This document shows, piece by piece, positions 17,354-26,700 of a DNA stretch of 40,259 nt. Below the pieces are notes generated by a model. It searched no databases, was not told the origin of the DNA, and saw only the letters and a program-made list of their open reading frames with translations. The translations under genes were made by a program, and so were the position numbers. Source of the DNA: Pseudomonadota bacterium (GTDB taxonomy: Bacteria > Pseudomonadota > Gammaproteobacteria > Burkholderiales > Burkholderiaceae_C); assembly GCA_030535425.1 (NCBI GenBank), contig JAUNHQ010000020.1, positions 1 through 40,259 of the forward strand. The letters run 5' to 3'. Numbering within the stretch: position 1 is the stretch's first letter; each line of letters begins with the position of its first letter.

Positions 17354-17995
17354 ATGATCAAACTCTTCGTCGGCTTGGGCAATCCGGGGGATGAATACGA
17401 GGCTACGCGGCACAACGCAGGCTTTTGGTTCATCGATGCCGTGGCGCGTGTGCTGGGTGCGCATCTGACGCATGACCGCGCCTATCACGGTTTGGTGGCG
17501 CGCGCCAGCGTGCAGGGGCAGAGCGTGTGGCTGTTGCAGCCGCAGACTTTCATGAATCTCTCGGGCAAGTCGGTGGCTGCTCTGGCCCGCTTTTACAAAA
17601 TCGCACCCGAAGAAATTTTGGTGGCGCACGACGAGCTGGATTTGCCTGTGGGCGAAGCCAAGCTCAAGCAGGGCGGTGGCCACGCTGGGCACAATGGCTT
17701 ACGTGACATCCATGCGCAACTGGGTTCTCCTCATTACTGGCGGTTGCGGCTGGGCATTGGTCATCCGGGCAACAAGGCCGAGGTGGTAGGCTGGGTGTTG
17801 CGCAAGCCACCGCTGGATGAGCGCATTGGCATTGAGCAGGCCATTGACCGTGCGGTCAAGGCGTTGCCTGAGCTGGTGGTGGGCGATATGGATAAGGCTG
17901 TCCAGCGTATCCATACCGCCAAGCCCCCACGTCCCAAGCCACCCCGTCCTGCGCCTGAAGTGGCAGAAATGCCTCGGAGTCAGGTAAATTCATAG
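17354..17995 (+). CDS. pth: Peptidyl-tRNA hydrolase
   Basis: Encodes 213 residues from the ATG at 17354, where the family core begins ([20 protein letters not shown]). The enzyme frees tRNA from dropped-off peptidyl-tRNA. His20 is the catalytic base and Asn10 lies in the substrate site; [28 protein letters not shown] and HNGLRDI are further hallmarks. The last ~30 residues (Pro/Lys/Arg-rich, ending in QVNS) extend beyond the usual end. The TAG stop codon (17993-17995) is the first three bases of the repeat that follows, so repeat insertion may have set the present C-terminus. Confidence 0.96.
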   Translation: MIKLFVGLGNPGDEYEATRHNAGFWFIDAVARVLGAHLTHDRAYHGLVARASVQGQSVWLLQPQTFMNLSGKSVAALARFYKIAPEEILVAHDELDLPVGEAKLKQGGGHAGHNGLRDIHAQLGSPHYWRLRLGIGHPGNKAEVVGWVLRKPPLDERIGIEQAIDRAVKALPELVVGDMDKAVQRIHTAKPPRPKPPRPAPEVAEMPRSQVNS

Positions 17996-18048
17996 CTATT
18001 GTTTATATAGCTAAAAACCCTTTGTAAAAGCGCGCAAATGGCCTTTTT
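17993..18048 (-). repeat. AGCTAT-type hairpin repeat, copy C (reverse orientation)
   Basis: Arms TAGCTAT (17993-17999) and ATAGCTA (18007-18013) pair perfectly over 7 bp around a 7-base loop. Reading leftwards on the minus strand, the block GGCCATTTGCGCGC precedes AAAGGGTTTTTAGCTAT. It lies between convergent pth and hemL and supplies the pth stop codon. Confidence 0.85.
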
Positions 18049-18134
18049 GACTGTGATTTTTTGAGCGTTTTACCTAAAGCGGGTTTGAGCCTCGCCTGAG
18101 TGGCTGCGCTTTGAGCGGGCGCTGGAGAAGCTGT

Positions 18135-19445
18135 TTATGCCAGCAGGGTGGAAAACACTTCGCGCGCAGCAGCCACGGTGGCGTCAATGTCGGCGTCGCT
18201 GTGCGCGGCGCTGACAAAGCCTGCTTCGTACAGCGCCGGGGCGATGTACACGCCGCGCTCAAGCAAGCCGTGAAACAGCAGGTTGAAGCGCGCGCTGTCG
18301 CTTTGCATGACCTGGGCGTAGTTCTGCGGCAGCTCGGGCAGCAAGAAAAAGCCGAACATGCCGCCTTCGCAATCGGCGGCAAAGGGCACGCCCGCTTCGC
18401 GCGCCGCAGCGCTCAGGCCATCGACCAGCTTGCGCGTTTTGGCGCTGAGCGATTCAAAAAAGCCTGGGCGCTTGATCTCGCGCAGCGTGGCCAAGCCGCA
18501 GGCGGTGGCCACCGGGTTGCCGCTGAGCGTGCCGGCCTGGTACACCGGCCCCAGTGGCGCCAGCTGCTCCATCACCGCGCGCTTGCCGCCAAAGGCGGCC
18601 AGCGGCATGCCGCCGCCAATGACCTTGCCCATCACGGTGAGATCGGGCGCAAAACCGTCAATGTGGCGTGCGTACACGCTTTGCGCGCCGCCCAGTGCCA
18701 CGCGGCAGCCGGTCATCACCTCGTCGTAAATCAGCAGCGCGCCATGCTGGGTGCACAGCTCGCGCACGCGGCGGGTAAAGGGCACGCTGGCGCGCACAAA
18801 GTTCATGTTGCCCGCAATCGGCTCGATGATGAGCGCGGCAATCTCGGCCCCGTGCAGGGCAAAGGCTTCTTCCAATTGCGCCAGGTTGTTGTATTCGAGC
18901 ACCAGGGTGTGCTGCGCCACCTCGGGCGGCACGCCGGCGCTGGTGGGGTGGCCAAACGTGGCCAGGCCCGAACCGGCTTTGACCAGCAGCGCGTCGGCGT
19001 GGCCGTGGTAGCAGCCTTCGAACTTGATGATCTTGGCCCGGCCCGTGGCGCCGCGCGCCAGGCGGATGGCGCTCATGCCCGCTTCGGTGCCGCTGTTGAC
19101 CAGGCGCACCATGTCCATGCTGGGCACGAGCGAGAGGATTTCCTCGGCCAGTTCGATCTCGCGCTCGGTCGGCGCGCCAAAGGAAAAACCTTCGCTCGCG
19201 GCCTGGCGCACCGCCTCCAGCACGGCCGGGTGGCCATGGCCCAGGATCATGGGGCCCCAGGAGCCGATGTAGTCGATATAGCGCGTGTCGTTGGCGTCCC
19301 AGAAATAGGCGCCATGCGCGCGCTGCACAAAGCGCGGGGTGCCGCCCACGGCGCGAAAAGCGCGCACGGGCGAATTCACCCCGCCAGGGATGACCTGGCG
19401 TGCGCGGGCCATCAGGGCGTCGTTGAGGTCGGTACTTGAGCTCAT
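18135..19445 (-). CDS. hemL: Glutamate-1-semialdehyde 2,1-aminomutase
   Basis: Encodes 436 residues. HemL turns glutamate-1-semialdehyde into 5-aminolevulinate, the C5 route to heme, with pyridoxal phosphate. Motifs: [55 protein letters not shown], Asp241 in DEVMTG, and the PLP lysine Lys274 in [12 protein letters not shown]. One small oddity: the usual GFR after DEVMT reads GCR here. It is convergent with pth and divergent from the rubredoxin/Chp block. Confidence 0.97.
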   Translation of the reverse strand: MSSSTDLNDALMARARQVIPGGVNSPVRAFRAVGGTPRFVQRAHGAYFWDANDTRYIDYIGSWGPMILGHGHPAVLEAVRQAASEGFSFGAPTEREIELAEEILSLVPSMDMVRLVNSGTEAGMSAIRLARGATGRAKIIKFEGCYHGHADALLVKAGSGLATFGHPTSAGVPPEVAQHTLVLEYNNLAQLEEAFALHGAEIAALIIEPIAGNMNFVRASVPFTRRVRELCTQHGALLIYDEVMTGCRVALGGAQSVYARHIDGFAPDLTVMGKVIGGGMPLAAFGGKRAVMEQLAPLGPVYQAGTLSGNPVATACGLATLREIKRPGFFESLSAKTRKLVDGLSAAAREAGVPFAADCEGGMFGFFLLPELPQNYAQVMQSDSARFNLLFHGLLERGVYIAPALYEAGFVSAAHSDADIDATVAAAREVFSTLLA

Positions 19446-19833
19446 GGGAAGGACTGTCTAAAGAGAGTTGGAATAAGAATGTGGCGCAAAGGCGCAGCAA
19501 GGCCTACTGGCGGCAAGGGCTGCTGCACAGCAGCGACCAAGCCGCGATGCAGTCATGCATGATCATCGTGTCGTGGCGCAATGTAATGCAGCTCCCGGCG
19601 CCGACTCGCCGCCATCATCGAAACCACGATGGCCACCACTGAGAAACAGCACCAGCTCTTTGAGGATGTCAGTGTCGCTATCTTGCGACGCATTGGCAGG
19701 CAGGTGCAAAGCACGGCGCCAACTAAGGCCGGTGACAAGCGGTGGAATCCATTTTTACGCAACAAAATACCGGTAGGCATGATACTTGTCGATACAATCG
19801 TTTGCACTCTATGTGAATGCAAACTAAGCTGTC
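19446..19833. other. 388-base gap before the rubredoxin, no recognised gene
   Basis: Short open frames exist on both strands, but none has recognisable protein sequence or a good start. In related genomes, as I recall, a thiD-type kinase gene can lie here; this gap is too small to hold one and I see no remnant. The right end carries a possible -10 element TACAAT (19793-19798) and a dyad just before the rubredoxin gene. Confidence 0.5.
19800..19824. promoter_or_regulatory. Dyad upstream of the rubredoxin gene
   Basis: GTTTGCA (19800-19806) and TGCAAAC (19818-19824), separated by 11 bases, form a perfect 7-bp inverted repeat ending nine bases before the rubredoxin ATG. A possible -10 box, TACAAT, ends two bases before it, so the dyad would cover the transcription start. 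It could be an operator or an mRNA hairpin. Confidence 0.4.
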
Positions 19834-20004
19834 ATGGAAACGAAGACTTGGATGTGCCTGATCTGCGGCTGGTTGTATGACGAAGCTGCAGGGGCGCCGG
19901 ATCATGGCATTGCCCCGGGCACGCCTTGGGAGCAGGTGCCCATGAACTGGACTTGCCCAGAGTGCGGGGCCAGGAAAGACGATTTTGAAATGGTGCAGAT
20001 CTGA
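19834..20004 (+). CDS. rubA: Rubredoxin
   Basis: A 56-residue protein beginning METKTWMCLICGWLYDE. The single iron site is formed by Cys8, Cys11, Cys41 and Cys44 in CLICG and CPECG. Conserved acidic and aromatic residues (Tyr15, Asp16, Trp32, Trp39) fit classical rubredoxins, small cytosolic one-electron carriers. No strong Shine-Dalgarno sequence precedes the ATG. It stands 111 bases upstream of pilG on the same strand. The link between rubredoxin and the pilus chemosensory genes is positional; no shared function is visible in the sequence. Confidence 0.95.
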   Translation: METKTWMCLICGWLYDEAAGAPDHGIAPGTPWEQVPMNWTCPECGARKDDFEMVQI

Positions 20005-20115
20005 CCTCGGTGTGGGGTTGGTGCTGCGTTTTTGTTTTTTCACGCGCTTGCCACAAGCCCGAGTAACTGGCTTGGATCAGTTTGGGCTTGGGCGCAGGAG
20101 CTGCGAGAGGGTTCG

Positions 20116-20505
20116 ATGGGATCGAAAAAGAAAGTGTTGGTCATCGACGACAGCAACACCATTCGGCGCAGCGCCGAGATTTTTCTCAAACAAGGCGGTC
20201 ATGAAGTCATGTTGGCCGAGGATGGTTTTGATGCGCTGGCCAAGGTAAGCGAAGCGCAGCCCGACTTGATTTTCTGCGACATCCTGATGCCCCGCCTGGA
20301 TGGCTACCAGACCTGCGCCATCATCAAGCGCAACGAAAAATTTGCCTCCACGCCCGTGGTCATGCTGTCGTCCAAGGACGGTGTGTTCGATAAGGCGCGG
20401 GGGCGCATGGTCGGGTCACAGGAATACCTGACCAAGCCATTCACCAAAGACCAACTGCTGCAAGCCGTGCAGCAGTTTGGTGCCAACAACGAAGGAGCTG
20501 TGTGA
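20116..20505 (+). CDS. pilG: Twitching-motility response regulator PilG
   Basis: Encodes 129 residues, a single receiver domain: acidic pair Asp11-Asp12 (LVIDDSNTIRR), phosphoacceptor Asp55 (IFCDILMPRLDG), and Lys107 (YLTKPFT). GAGAGG lies just upstream of the ATG at 20116. PilG is one of two CheY-like outputs of the Pil-Chp system controlling type IV pilus extension. It is first in pilG-pilH-pilI-pilJ-chpA, and its stop overlaps the pilH start (TGATG). Confidence 0.93.
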   Translation: MGSKKKVLVIDDSNTIRRSAEIFLKQGGHEVMLAEDGFDALAKVSEAQPDLIFCDILMPRLDGYQTCAIIKRNEKFASTPVVMLSSKDGVFDKARGRMVGSQEYLTKPFTKDQLLQAVQQFGANNEGAV

Positions 20506-20870
20506 TGCCGATCCGCAATGTGCTGATCGTGGATGACTCGAAAACGGAGTTGCTGTATCTGAGCGAGATGCTCAAAAAGGCAGGTTTTGTCGTGACGACG
20601 GCGGAAAACGCCGAGGATGCGCAGCGCTGCCTGGAAAAAGCCAAACCTGATCTGATTTTGATGGACGTTGTGATGCCGGGGCAAAACGGCTTTCAGCTCA
20701 CGCGCACCATTTCGCGCGATGCGCGCTATGCTGATGTACCCATCATCATGTGTACCAGCAAGAACCAGGAAACGGATCGCGTCTGGGGCATGCGCCAGGG
20801 GGCGCGTGATTACATCACCAAGCCTGTGGATCAGGCTGAGCTGATGGGCAAGATCAAAGCTTTGGGCTAA
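20505..20870 (+). CDS. pilH: Twitching-motility response regulator PilH
   Basis: Encodes 121 residues from the ATG at 20505, whose first base is the last base of the pilG stop; GGAG at 20494-20497 gives better spacing to this ATG than to the GTG at 20502. A single receiver domain with Asp10-Asp11 (LIVDDSKTE), phosphoacceptor Asp54 (LILMDVVMPGQNG) and Lys106 (YITKPVD). PilH is the second CheY-like protein of the Chp system, usually opposing PilG or draining phosphate from ChpA. Confidence 0.92.
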   Translation: MPIRNVLIVDDSKTELLYLSEMLKKAGFVVTTAENAEDAQRCLEKAKPDLILMDVVMPGQNGFQLTRTISRDARYADVPIIMCTSKNQETDRVWGMRQGARDYITKPVDQAELMGKIKALG

Positions 20871-20882
20871 TGGTGGATCTGT

Positions 20883-21413
20883 ATGCCCAGCAAGCAGGCT
20901 CTTCGCGACTTTCAAAGCCGTCTGGCGCAACGGCTGCAATCCGCACGCTCCAGCGGCGTGGCTGCATCATGGCTGGCGGTGGAAGCTGGCGGTAAGCGGC
21001 TGTTGTTTCCCCTGAGTCACGCAGGCGAGATTTTTTCCTGGACCGACGTGCAGAGAGTGCCATACGTGCAACCTTGGTTCATGGGGATTGCCAACCTGCG
21101 CGGCGGGCTGTCTGGCGTGGTGGATCTGGCGGCTTTCATTTATGGTCAATCGGGCAAGACGCGCGCTGAAACTGCACTGGCGCAGTGCCGGATCGTGGCA
21201 CTGAATCCGTTGCTCGACACCAACTGTGCCTTGTTGGTGGATCGCCTGCTGGGCTTGCGCACCACCGATGCGTTCGCATCTTCTGCCCCAGCCGCGCAAG
21301 ATGCACCGGCTTACTTCGGTCATGTCCACACCGACCTTGACGGTGGCACATGGCAGGAGATCAATCTCCAAACTCTCTCTCAGCACCCGGCTTTTCTGGG
21401 CATTGGGATCTAG
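20883..21413 (+). CDS. pilI: CheW-like adaptor PilI
   Basis: Encodes 176 residues with a single CheW fold: SWLAVEAGGKRLLFPLSHAGE, VPYVQPWFMGIANLRGGLSGVVDLA, and CRIVALNPLLDTNCALLVDRLLGL. CheW-type adaptors couple the receptor (PilJ) to the kinase (ChpA). The NLRGGLSGVVDL segment is the usual receptor/kinase-contacting signature. It starts 12 bases after pilH and ends 18 bases before pilJ, consistent with one operon. Confidence 0.9.
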   Translation: MPSKQALRDFQSRLAQRLQSARSSGVAASWLAVEAGGKRLLFPLSHAGEIFSWTDVQRVPYVQPWFMGIANLRGGLSGVVDLAAFIYGQSGKTRAETALAQCRIVALNPLLDTNCALLVDRLLGLRTTDAFASSAPAAQDAPAYFGHVHTDLDGGTWQEINLQTLSQHPAFLGIGI

Positions 21414-21431
21414 CAATATCAAGGTTTCAAC

Positions 21432-23666
21432 ATGGCCACTCAACTCTCCAATCTGTTCAAAAAACAGCCGGACAGCGGCGCAAGCACTCACGGTGAGACC
21501 CTGGTGCAAGATGCTTCCCTGATGGCATCGACCGTCAGTTTTGAGGATGAACACAGCCGCCTGGAAGACGACTTGTCTCAAGCTAGCAACCAAGCTTCCC
21601 CAGCGGAAGAGCTGGTGACCGTGCCGTTGCTGGGCACACGCACAGCAGTAGCGCATCAGCGTATTCTGTCTGTTGTGCTGGCGCTTTCGCTGCTGGTGCT
21701 GGCGGTCATGGTGTATCTGACGGTGGCACGCACTGACCGGGCAACGTTGCAAGTGGGTGCGACCGGACAGTCGCTGATGCAGGCCCAGCGTATGGCCAAG
21801 TCGGTTTCGCAGGCGCTCGTGGGCAGTGCAGCGGCTTTCCCTGAGTTGCGTGAGAGTGTGACAGCACTAACTTCGAATGTGCGCAGCCTGCAAGCGGGCA
21901 GTGGCCAAGTGCCCGCACTGGACGGCTCTTATGCGGCAGAGATTGAGCGCATCGTGCCCATGGTTGATCGTGCGGAGAAAAACGCCGAAGCTGTGCTTGC
22001 ACAGCAACAGGTTTTGACCCAAGTGGGTGAGGCGCTTCGCGGAATGAGCTTGCAGTCCGCTGAATTGTTGGAAGTGGCTGAAACCATTTTTTCTCTCAAG
22101 CTACAGCAAGGTGCGGCCGTGACCGATACCGCTGCTGCTGCCCAGCTCAGCATGCTGTCACAGCGTATCGGCAAGTCAGCCAATGAGTTCTTGACCCTGG
22201 AGGGTGTCAGCCCAGAGGCGGTTTTCCTTCTGGGCAAAGATCTGAATTCGTTCCGTGAAATAGCCCAAGGCTTGCTCAACGGCAGCCAAGATTTGCGCTT
22301 GTCACCCACACGCGATCCGCAAACACGCGAGCGGCTGGAAGAGTTGCTCAAGCAATACGAAAAAATGCGCACGCAGGCAGGTGCTATTTTGGGTAACTTG
22401 CAAGGTCTGGTGTCGGCGCGCGACGCACAAGAGTCAATCCTTGCGGAAAGTGAGCCGTTGCGCAAGGAACTAGAGGGGTTGGAGGCACGCCTGTTCTCTG
22501 CTTCTGGCTTGGGCTTGGACAGCCTGCTGCTGTTGCTACCTGTGGTCCTGGCAGTGCTGGCAGTTGCAGGTTTGGGTGTGGTTCAGTTGAGGGAAAGCCG
22601 CCATCGCCAGACACTGGCCGAGCAGCAGCGCCATGCGGCTGAAATACAGCAGCAGGAAGCCAAGCGCGTGAACGATGCCAATCAGGCAGCCATTCTTCGG
22701 CTGATGAACGAGTTGCAGACCGTGGCTGAAGGTGATCTGACGCAAGAGGCCACGGTGACTGAGGACATCACCGGTGCCATTGCCGATTCGGTGAACTACA
22801 CCGTGGAAGAACTGCGTTCCCTGGTGGGCAACGTGCAAAGCACGGCCACGCGCGTGGCGCAAACCACGACCAAGGTGGAAAGCACTTCCACGGAGCTGCT
22901 GGCCACCTCGATTGAGCAGCTTCGTGAAATTCGCGAAACGGGTCAGTCGGTGCTGGAGATGGCGACCCGAATCAACGACGTGTCGGCCCAGGCGCAGGAA
23001 TCGGCTTCGGTGGCGCGTCAATCGCTGCAAGCGGCTGAGTCGGGTCTGAGCGCTGTGCAAGATGCCATCGGAGGTATGAATGCCATCCGCGACCAGATCC
23101 AGGAAACCTCCAAGCGCATCAAGCGTCTGGGCGAGTCTTCGCAGGAGATTGGTGAAATCACCGAGCTGATTGCTGACATTACCGAACAGACCAACGTGTT
23201 GGCTCTGAACGCTGCTATCCAGGCTGCTTCCGCTGGTGAAGCGGGCCGTGGCTTCTCGGTGGTGGCCGAGGAGGTGCAGCGGCTGGCTGAACGTTCCGGC
23301 GACGCGACACGCCAGATCGCAGCGCTGGTGAAGGCCATTCAGACCGACACGCAAGATGCGGTAGCGGCCATGGAGCGATCTACCCAGGGTGTGGTTGAGG
23401 GAGCTCGCCTGTCTGACAACGCGGGTACGGCACTGTCCGAGATTGACCATGTGTCGCGTCGCTTGGCTGAGCTGATTGAGCAGATTTCCGCTTCTGCTTC
23501 CAAGGAGGCCGATCAGGCCAACGAAGTGGCGGGCAATATTCAGCACATCTTTGCCGTGACGGAGCAGACCGGCGAGAGCACACGTACCACGGCCAATCAG
23601 GTGCGTGATCTGGCTCGCATGGCCGATGAACTGCGCCAGTCGGTGGCACGGTTCAAGATCGCTTGA
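21432..23666 (+). CDS. pilJ: Methyl-accepting chemotaxis protein PilJ
   Basis: Encodes 744 residues. Layout: a ~78-residue cytosolic N-terminus, membrane helix ~79-98 (SVVLALSLLVLAVMVYLTVA), a large periplasmic helical sensor (about 100-360, PilJ type), second membrane helix ~363-384 (LLLLLPVVLAVLAVAGLG), HAMP-like region, then a signalling hairpin near 575-625 with EQTNVLALNAAIQAASAGEA and GRGFSVVAEEVQRLAER. PilJ is the receptor of the Pil-Chp system, sensing pilus or surface cues. No pilK methyltransferase or chpB methylesterase gene follows chpA, so adaptation enzymes, if any, are elsewhere. Confidence 0.95.
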   Translation: MATQLSNLFKKQPDSGASTHGETLVQDASLMASTVSFEDEHSRLEDDLSQASNQASPAEELVTVPLLGTRTAVAHQRILSVVLALSLLVLAVMVYLTVARTDRATLQVGATGQSLMQAQRMAKSVSQALVGSAAAFPELRESVTALTSNVRSLQAGSGQVPALDGSYAAEIERIVPMVDRAEKNAEAVLAQQQVLTQVGEALRGMSLQSAELLEVAETIFSLKLQQGAAVTDTAAAAQLSMLSQRIGKSANEFLTLEGVSPEAVFLLGKDLNSFREIAQGLLNGSQDLRLSPTRDPQTRERLEELLKQYEKMRTQAGAILGNLQGLVSARDAQESILAESEPLRKELEGLEARLFSASGLGLDSLLLLLPVVLAVLAVAGLGVVQLRESRHRQTLAEQQRHAAEIQQQEAKRVNDANQAAILRLMNELQTVAEGDLTQEATVTEDITGAIADSVNYTVEELRSLVGNVQSTATRVAQTTTKVESTSTELLATSIEQLREIRETGQSVLEMATRINDVSAQAQESASVARQSLQAAESGLSAVQDAIGGMNAIRDQIQETSKRIKRLGESSQEIGEITELIADITEQTNVLALNAAIQAASAGEAGRGFSVVAEEVQRLAERSGDATRQIAALVKAIQTDTQDAVAAMERSTQGVVEGARLSDNAGTALSEIDHVSRRLAELIEQISASASKEADQANEVAGNIQHIFAVTEQTGESTRTTANQVRDLARMADELRQSVARFKIA

Positions 23667-23764
23667 TGGCAAAGTGCCAGGGAGAGGGGTGCGGCGCTGC
23701 TGCCGGTTTGACCGTGCAAGGCTGCCCCCCTGAGTGTGAAGACAGTATTCGGAGTGCATAAAGC

Positions 23765-26700
23765 ATGGTGACAAGCCAAGCCGGTACCCACGCCAACGGC
23801 GCGGTCAACACGGCAGACCTGGGGCCGCTGGCTTGGGTTCTGGACGAAACGCGCAAATCCATCGAATCGGCAAGCAGGTCGCTCAAGCGCTTTGCACATG
23901 AGGCCGAGGCCGCTCGCGGAGTGGATTTGGCCTCTGTTGATGCCAGCCAGCTGCGCATGGCGCGCCAGCAGCTTCACCAAGTCGTAGGGGCGCTGGACAT
24001 GGTGGGGCAGTCCGTGGCGGCGCTGATGGTGCGCGGCATGGAAAGTGCCGTACAGCAATTTGTACAGCGCCCTGAGCAGTGCAGCGAAGATACCGCCAAC
24101 GTGCTGGAGCGCGCGGGTTTTGCACTGGTGGAATACCTGCAAAGCCAGTTGGCAGATAAGCCTCGCTCTGCATTGGGGCTGTTCCCACACTTCAAGCAGG
24201 TGCAGGAACTGGCAGGTGCTGATCGCGTGCATCCAGCCGATTTGTGGGTCTTCCCTTGGCGCTGGATGGATCCGGCCACGCCAGCGGCTGCACAGCGTAT
24301 CGCCTATGGCCCGGAGGTGCGCAGCCGGCTGGATCAGCGTGTGCTCAAGATCATGAAGCACGCCGATACCAACGCGGCGGCGGAAGTCAGTGTCATTAGC
24401 CTGGGGCTGGCCGATGGCGAATCGGCTCGTCAGCCCGTGGTGTTTTGGAAGCTCTCGGCGGGCTTTTTCGAGGCACTCGCGCAGTCTCTCATTCCCATGG
24501 ATGTCTACACCAAGCGGGCGGCTTCGCGCATGCTGCTTCAGTATGCGACCATGGCACGGGGCGATCATGGCGTTTCCGAGCGATTGGCACAGGACCTGCT
24601 GTTTTTCTGCGCCCAGGCGGGGCCTGTGCTGGACACGCAGGCGCCTGTTCTGGCGGCCGTGCGCAGAGCCTGGGGGCTGGAAGGCCATCGTGCAGTTTCT
24701 TACGAAAAAGCTACCTTTGGTTTGTATGACCCCGGTGTGCTGGCGCAGGCGCGACGGCGAGTGGAGGCGATCAAGGAAAACTGGTCGGCCCTGGCGGGCG
24801 GGGACATGGCGCGTGCCAAAGCCTGCGTCGATCAGTTTGGCCTGGTGACAGACTCGCTGGTCAAACTGCATGCCAAAGGCAAGCCTTTGGCCGATGCTCT
24901 TTCGCGGGTGGCTGAACAGACCGCTCACGCGGGCCACCCCCCCAGCCCCGAGTTGGCCATGGAAACCGCCACGGCGGTGCTGTTCCTGGAAGCTTCTTTC
25001 GCAGACTTCCAGCCCTCGGACGCCATGTTTACCCATCGCCTGAACCAGTTGGCGCAGCGCTTGGACGTGGTGCGTGAGGGCGGTGCGGCGCCGGCATTGG
25101 AGCCGTGGATGGAGGAGCTCTACCGCCGTGTGAGCGATCGCCAGACCATGGGCACGGTGATCGGCGAATTGCGCACCACTTTGGGTGAAGCAGAGCAGCA
25201 CCTGGATCAGTTTTTCCGCAACTCAGAAGACAAGCAGGCGCTAGGCGCAGTGCCTGGGTTGCTGGCGCAAATGAAAGGCGTGCTGTCGGTGCTGGGACTG
25301 GACCAGGCCGCCCTGGCCGTGGGTCGCATGCGCGATACGGTGGACAGGCTGTTGCTTGAAGAAGGTCAGGTCGATCCAGCCAAGACAACCGAAACTTTCG
25401 AACACCTGGGCAATAGCCTGGGGGCGTTGGGCTTTTTGGTAGACATGCTTGACTACCAGCCTGTGCTGGCACGCAAGCTTTTCGTGTATGACGAAGAGGC
25501 GGGAGAGCTCAAGCACGTGTCTGGGCGCGTCCATGTGGGCATGGAGGGCGATGCCGGCGATACGCCTACAGCGCTGGATATCGAGCTGGATCTGGGTGAT
25601 GAAAGCGGCAATGGGCAGGCAGCAGGTCAAGCGACCATGATGCCGGAGCTCTCGCAACCTGCGGACATGCTGACGGGCCAGCTGGAGCAAATGGCCAAGC
25701 AGGCGGCGCTGGATGACAAGCCTGCGTTGGCCTTGGCGGCCAACCGCGCAGCCGACGCCGCGCGACAGGATTTGGCCAGCCTGCCAGATGCACTGCACGC
25801 TTTGCAGGCCATGGTGGGCGTGCCTGCGCCTGCCGAAATGCAGGATGTGCCGGATGGCAGCGCACAGAATGATGCGCCAGACGAAGATGACGACTTGCTC
25901 GATATCTTCCTGGAAGAAGCCCGCGAAGTGGTGCAAAACGGCCACCAGGCCATTCAGGCACTCGCGCTGGCGCCAGCCGACATGGAACAGCAAACCACAC
26001 TGCGGCGTGCTTTCCATACCCTCAAGGGCAGCTCGCGCATGGTGGGTCTGTCCGAGTTTGGTGAAGCTGCCTGGTCCATGGAGCAATTGCTCAACGCCTG
26101 GCTGGCAGATCCCAAACCTGTCAATGACGACCTCCGGGGCTTGGCTGAGGAAGCCATGCAGGCCTTTGGCCACTGGGTGGAGGACATCGCGGCCAAACAG
26201 GCAGGCCGCTGGCAGGCCGCGCCTTTCAAGCTGGCGGCTGATGCGCTGCGCACTCAGGGCACGCGGGTGCCACTGGCTCTTGATGCAGGTAGCGCAGCCG
26301 TCACGGAAACGGCTGAATCCGCACCGGTGCCCGAGTTGTCTGCGTCAATCGACATGCCGTTGGCAGCAGAGGCGGTCAACGGTCTTGCCGAGGCGCCGGG
26401 TTTGACGGCTGGCCTGGATGTGAGCGTGCCCCTAATGGCGGATGAGCCTCTGGCTGGCCTGGCATTTGACGATCCGGCGCAAGAGGATGCGGCATCGCAA
26501 GCGCTGGATGGCCTTGCCGTGTCCGAAAATGCATCTGAGGACATGCGAGCAGCCCCAGAGCTGGTGTCGCCAGCAGGCAGCCTCAGCGGTGAGGACGTGC
26601 TGGCCGCTTTCGATCTGCCTGATCTGGAGTTGACACTGCCTCCCACCGCTGACGACGTGCCTGCCGAAGCCCTGGACAGCGAGGCGCAGCAGGTGTTGAC

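Noticed and set aside
19553-19822. Small open frames on both strands between hemL and the rubredoxin
   Set aside because: No ribosome-binding sites, no recognisable sequence, and they overlap each other in several frames.
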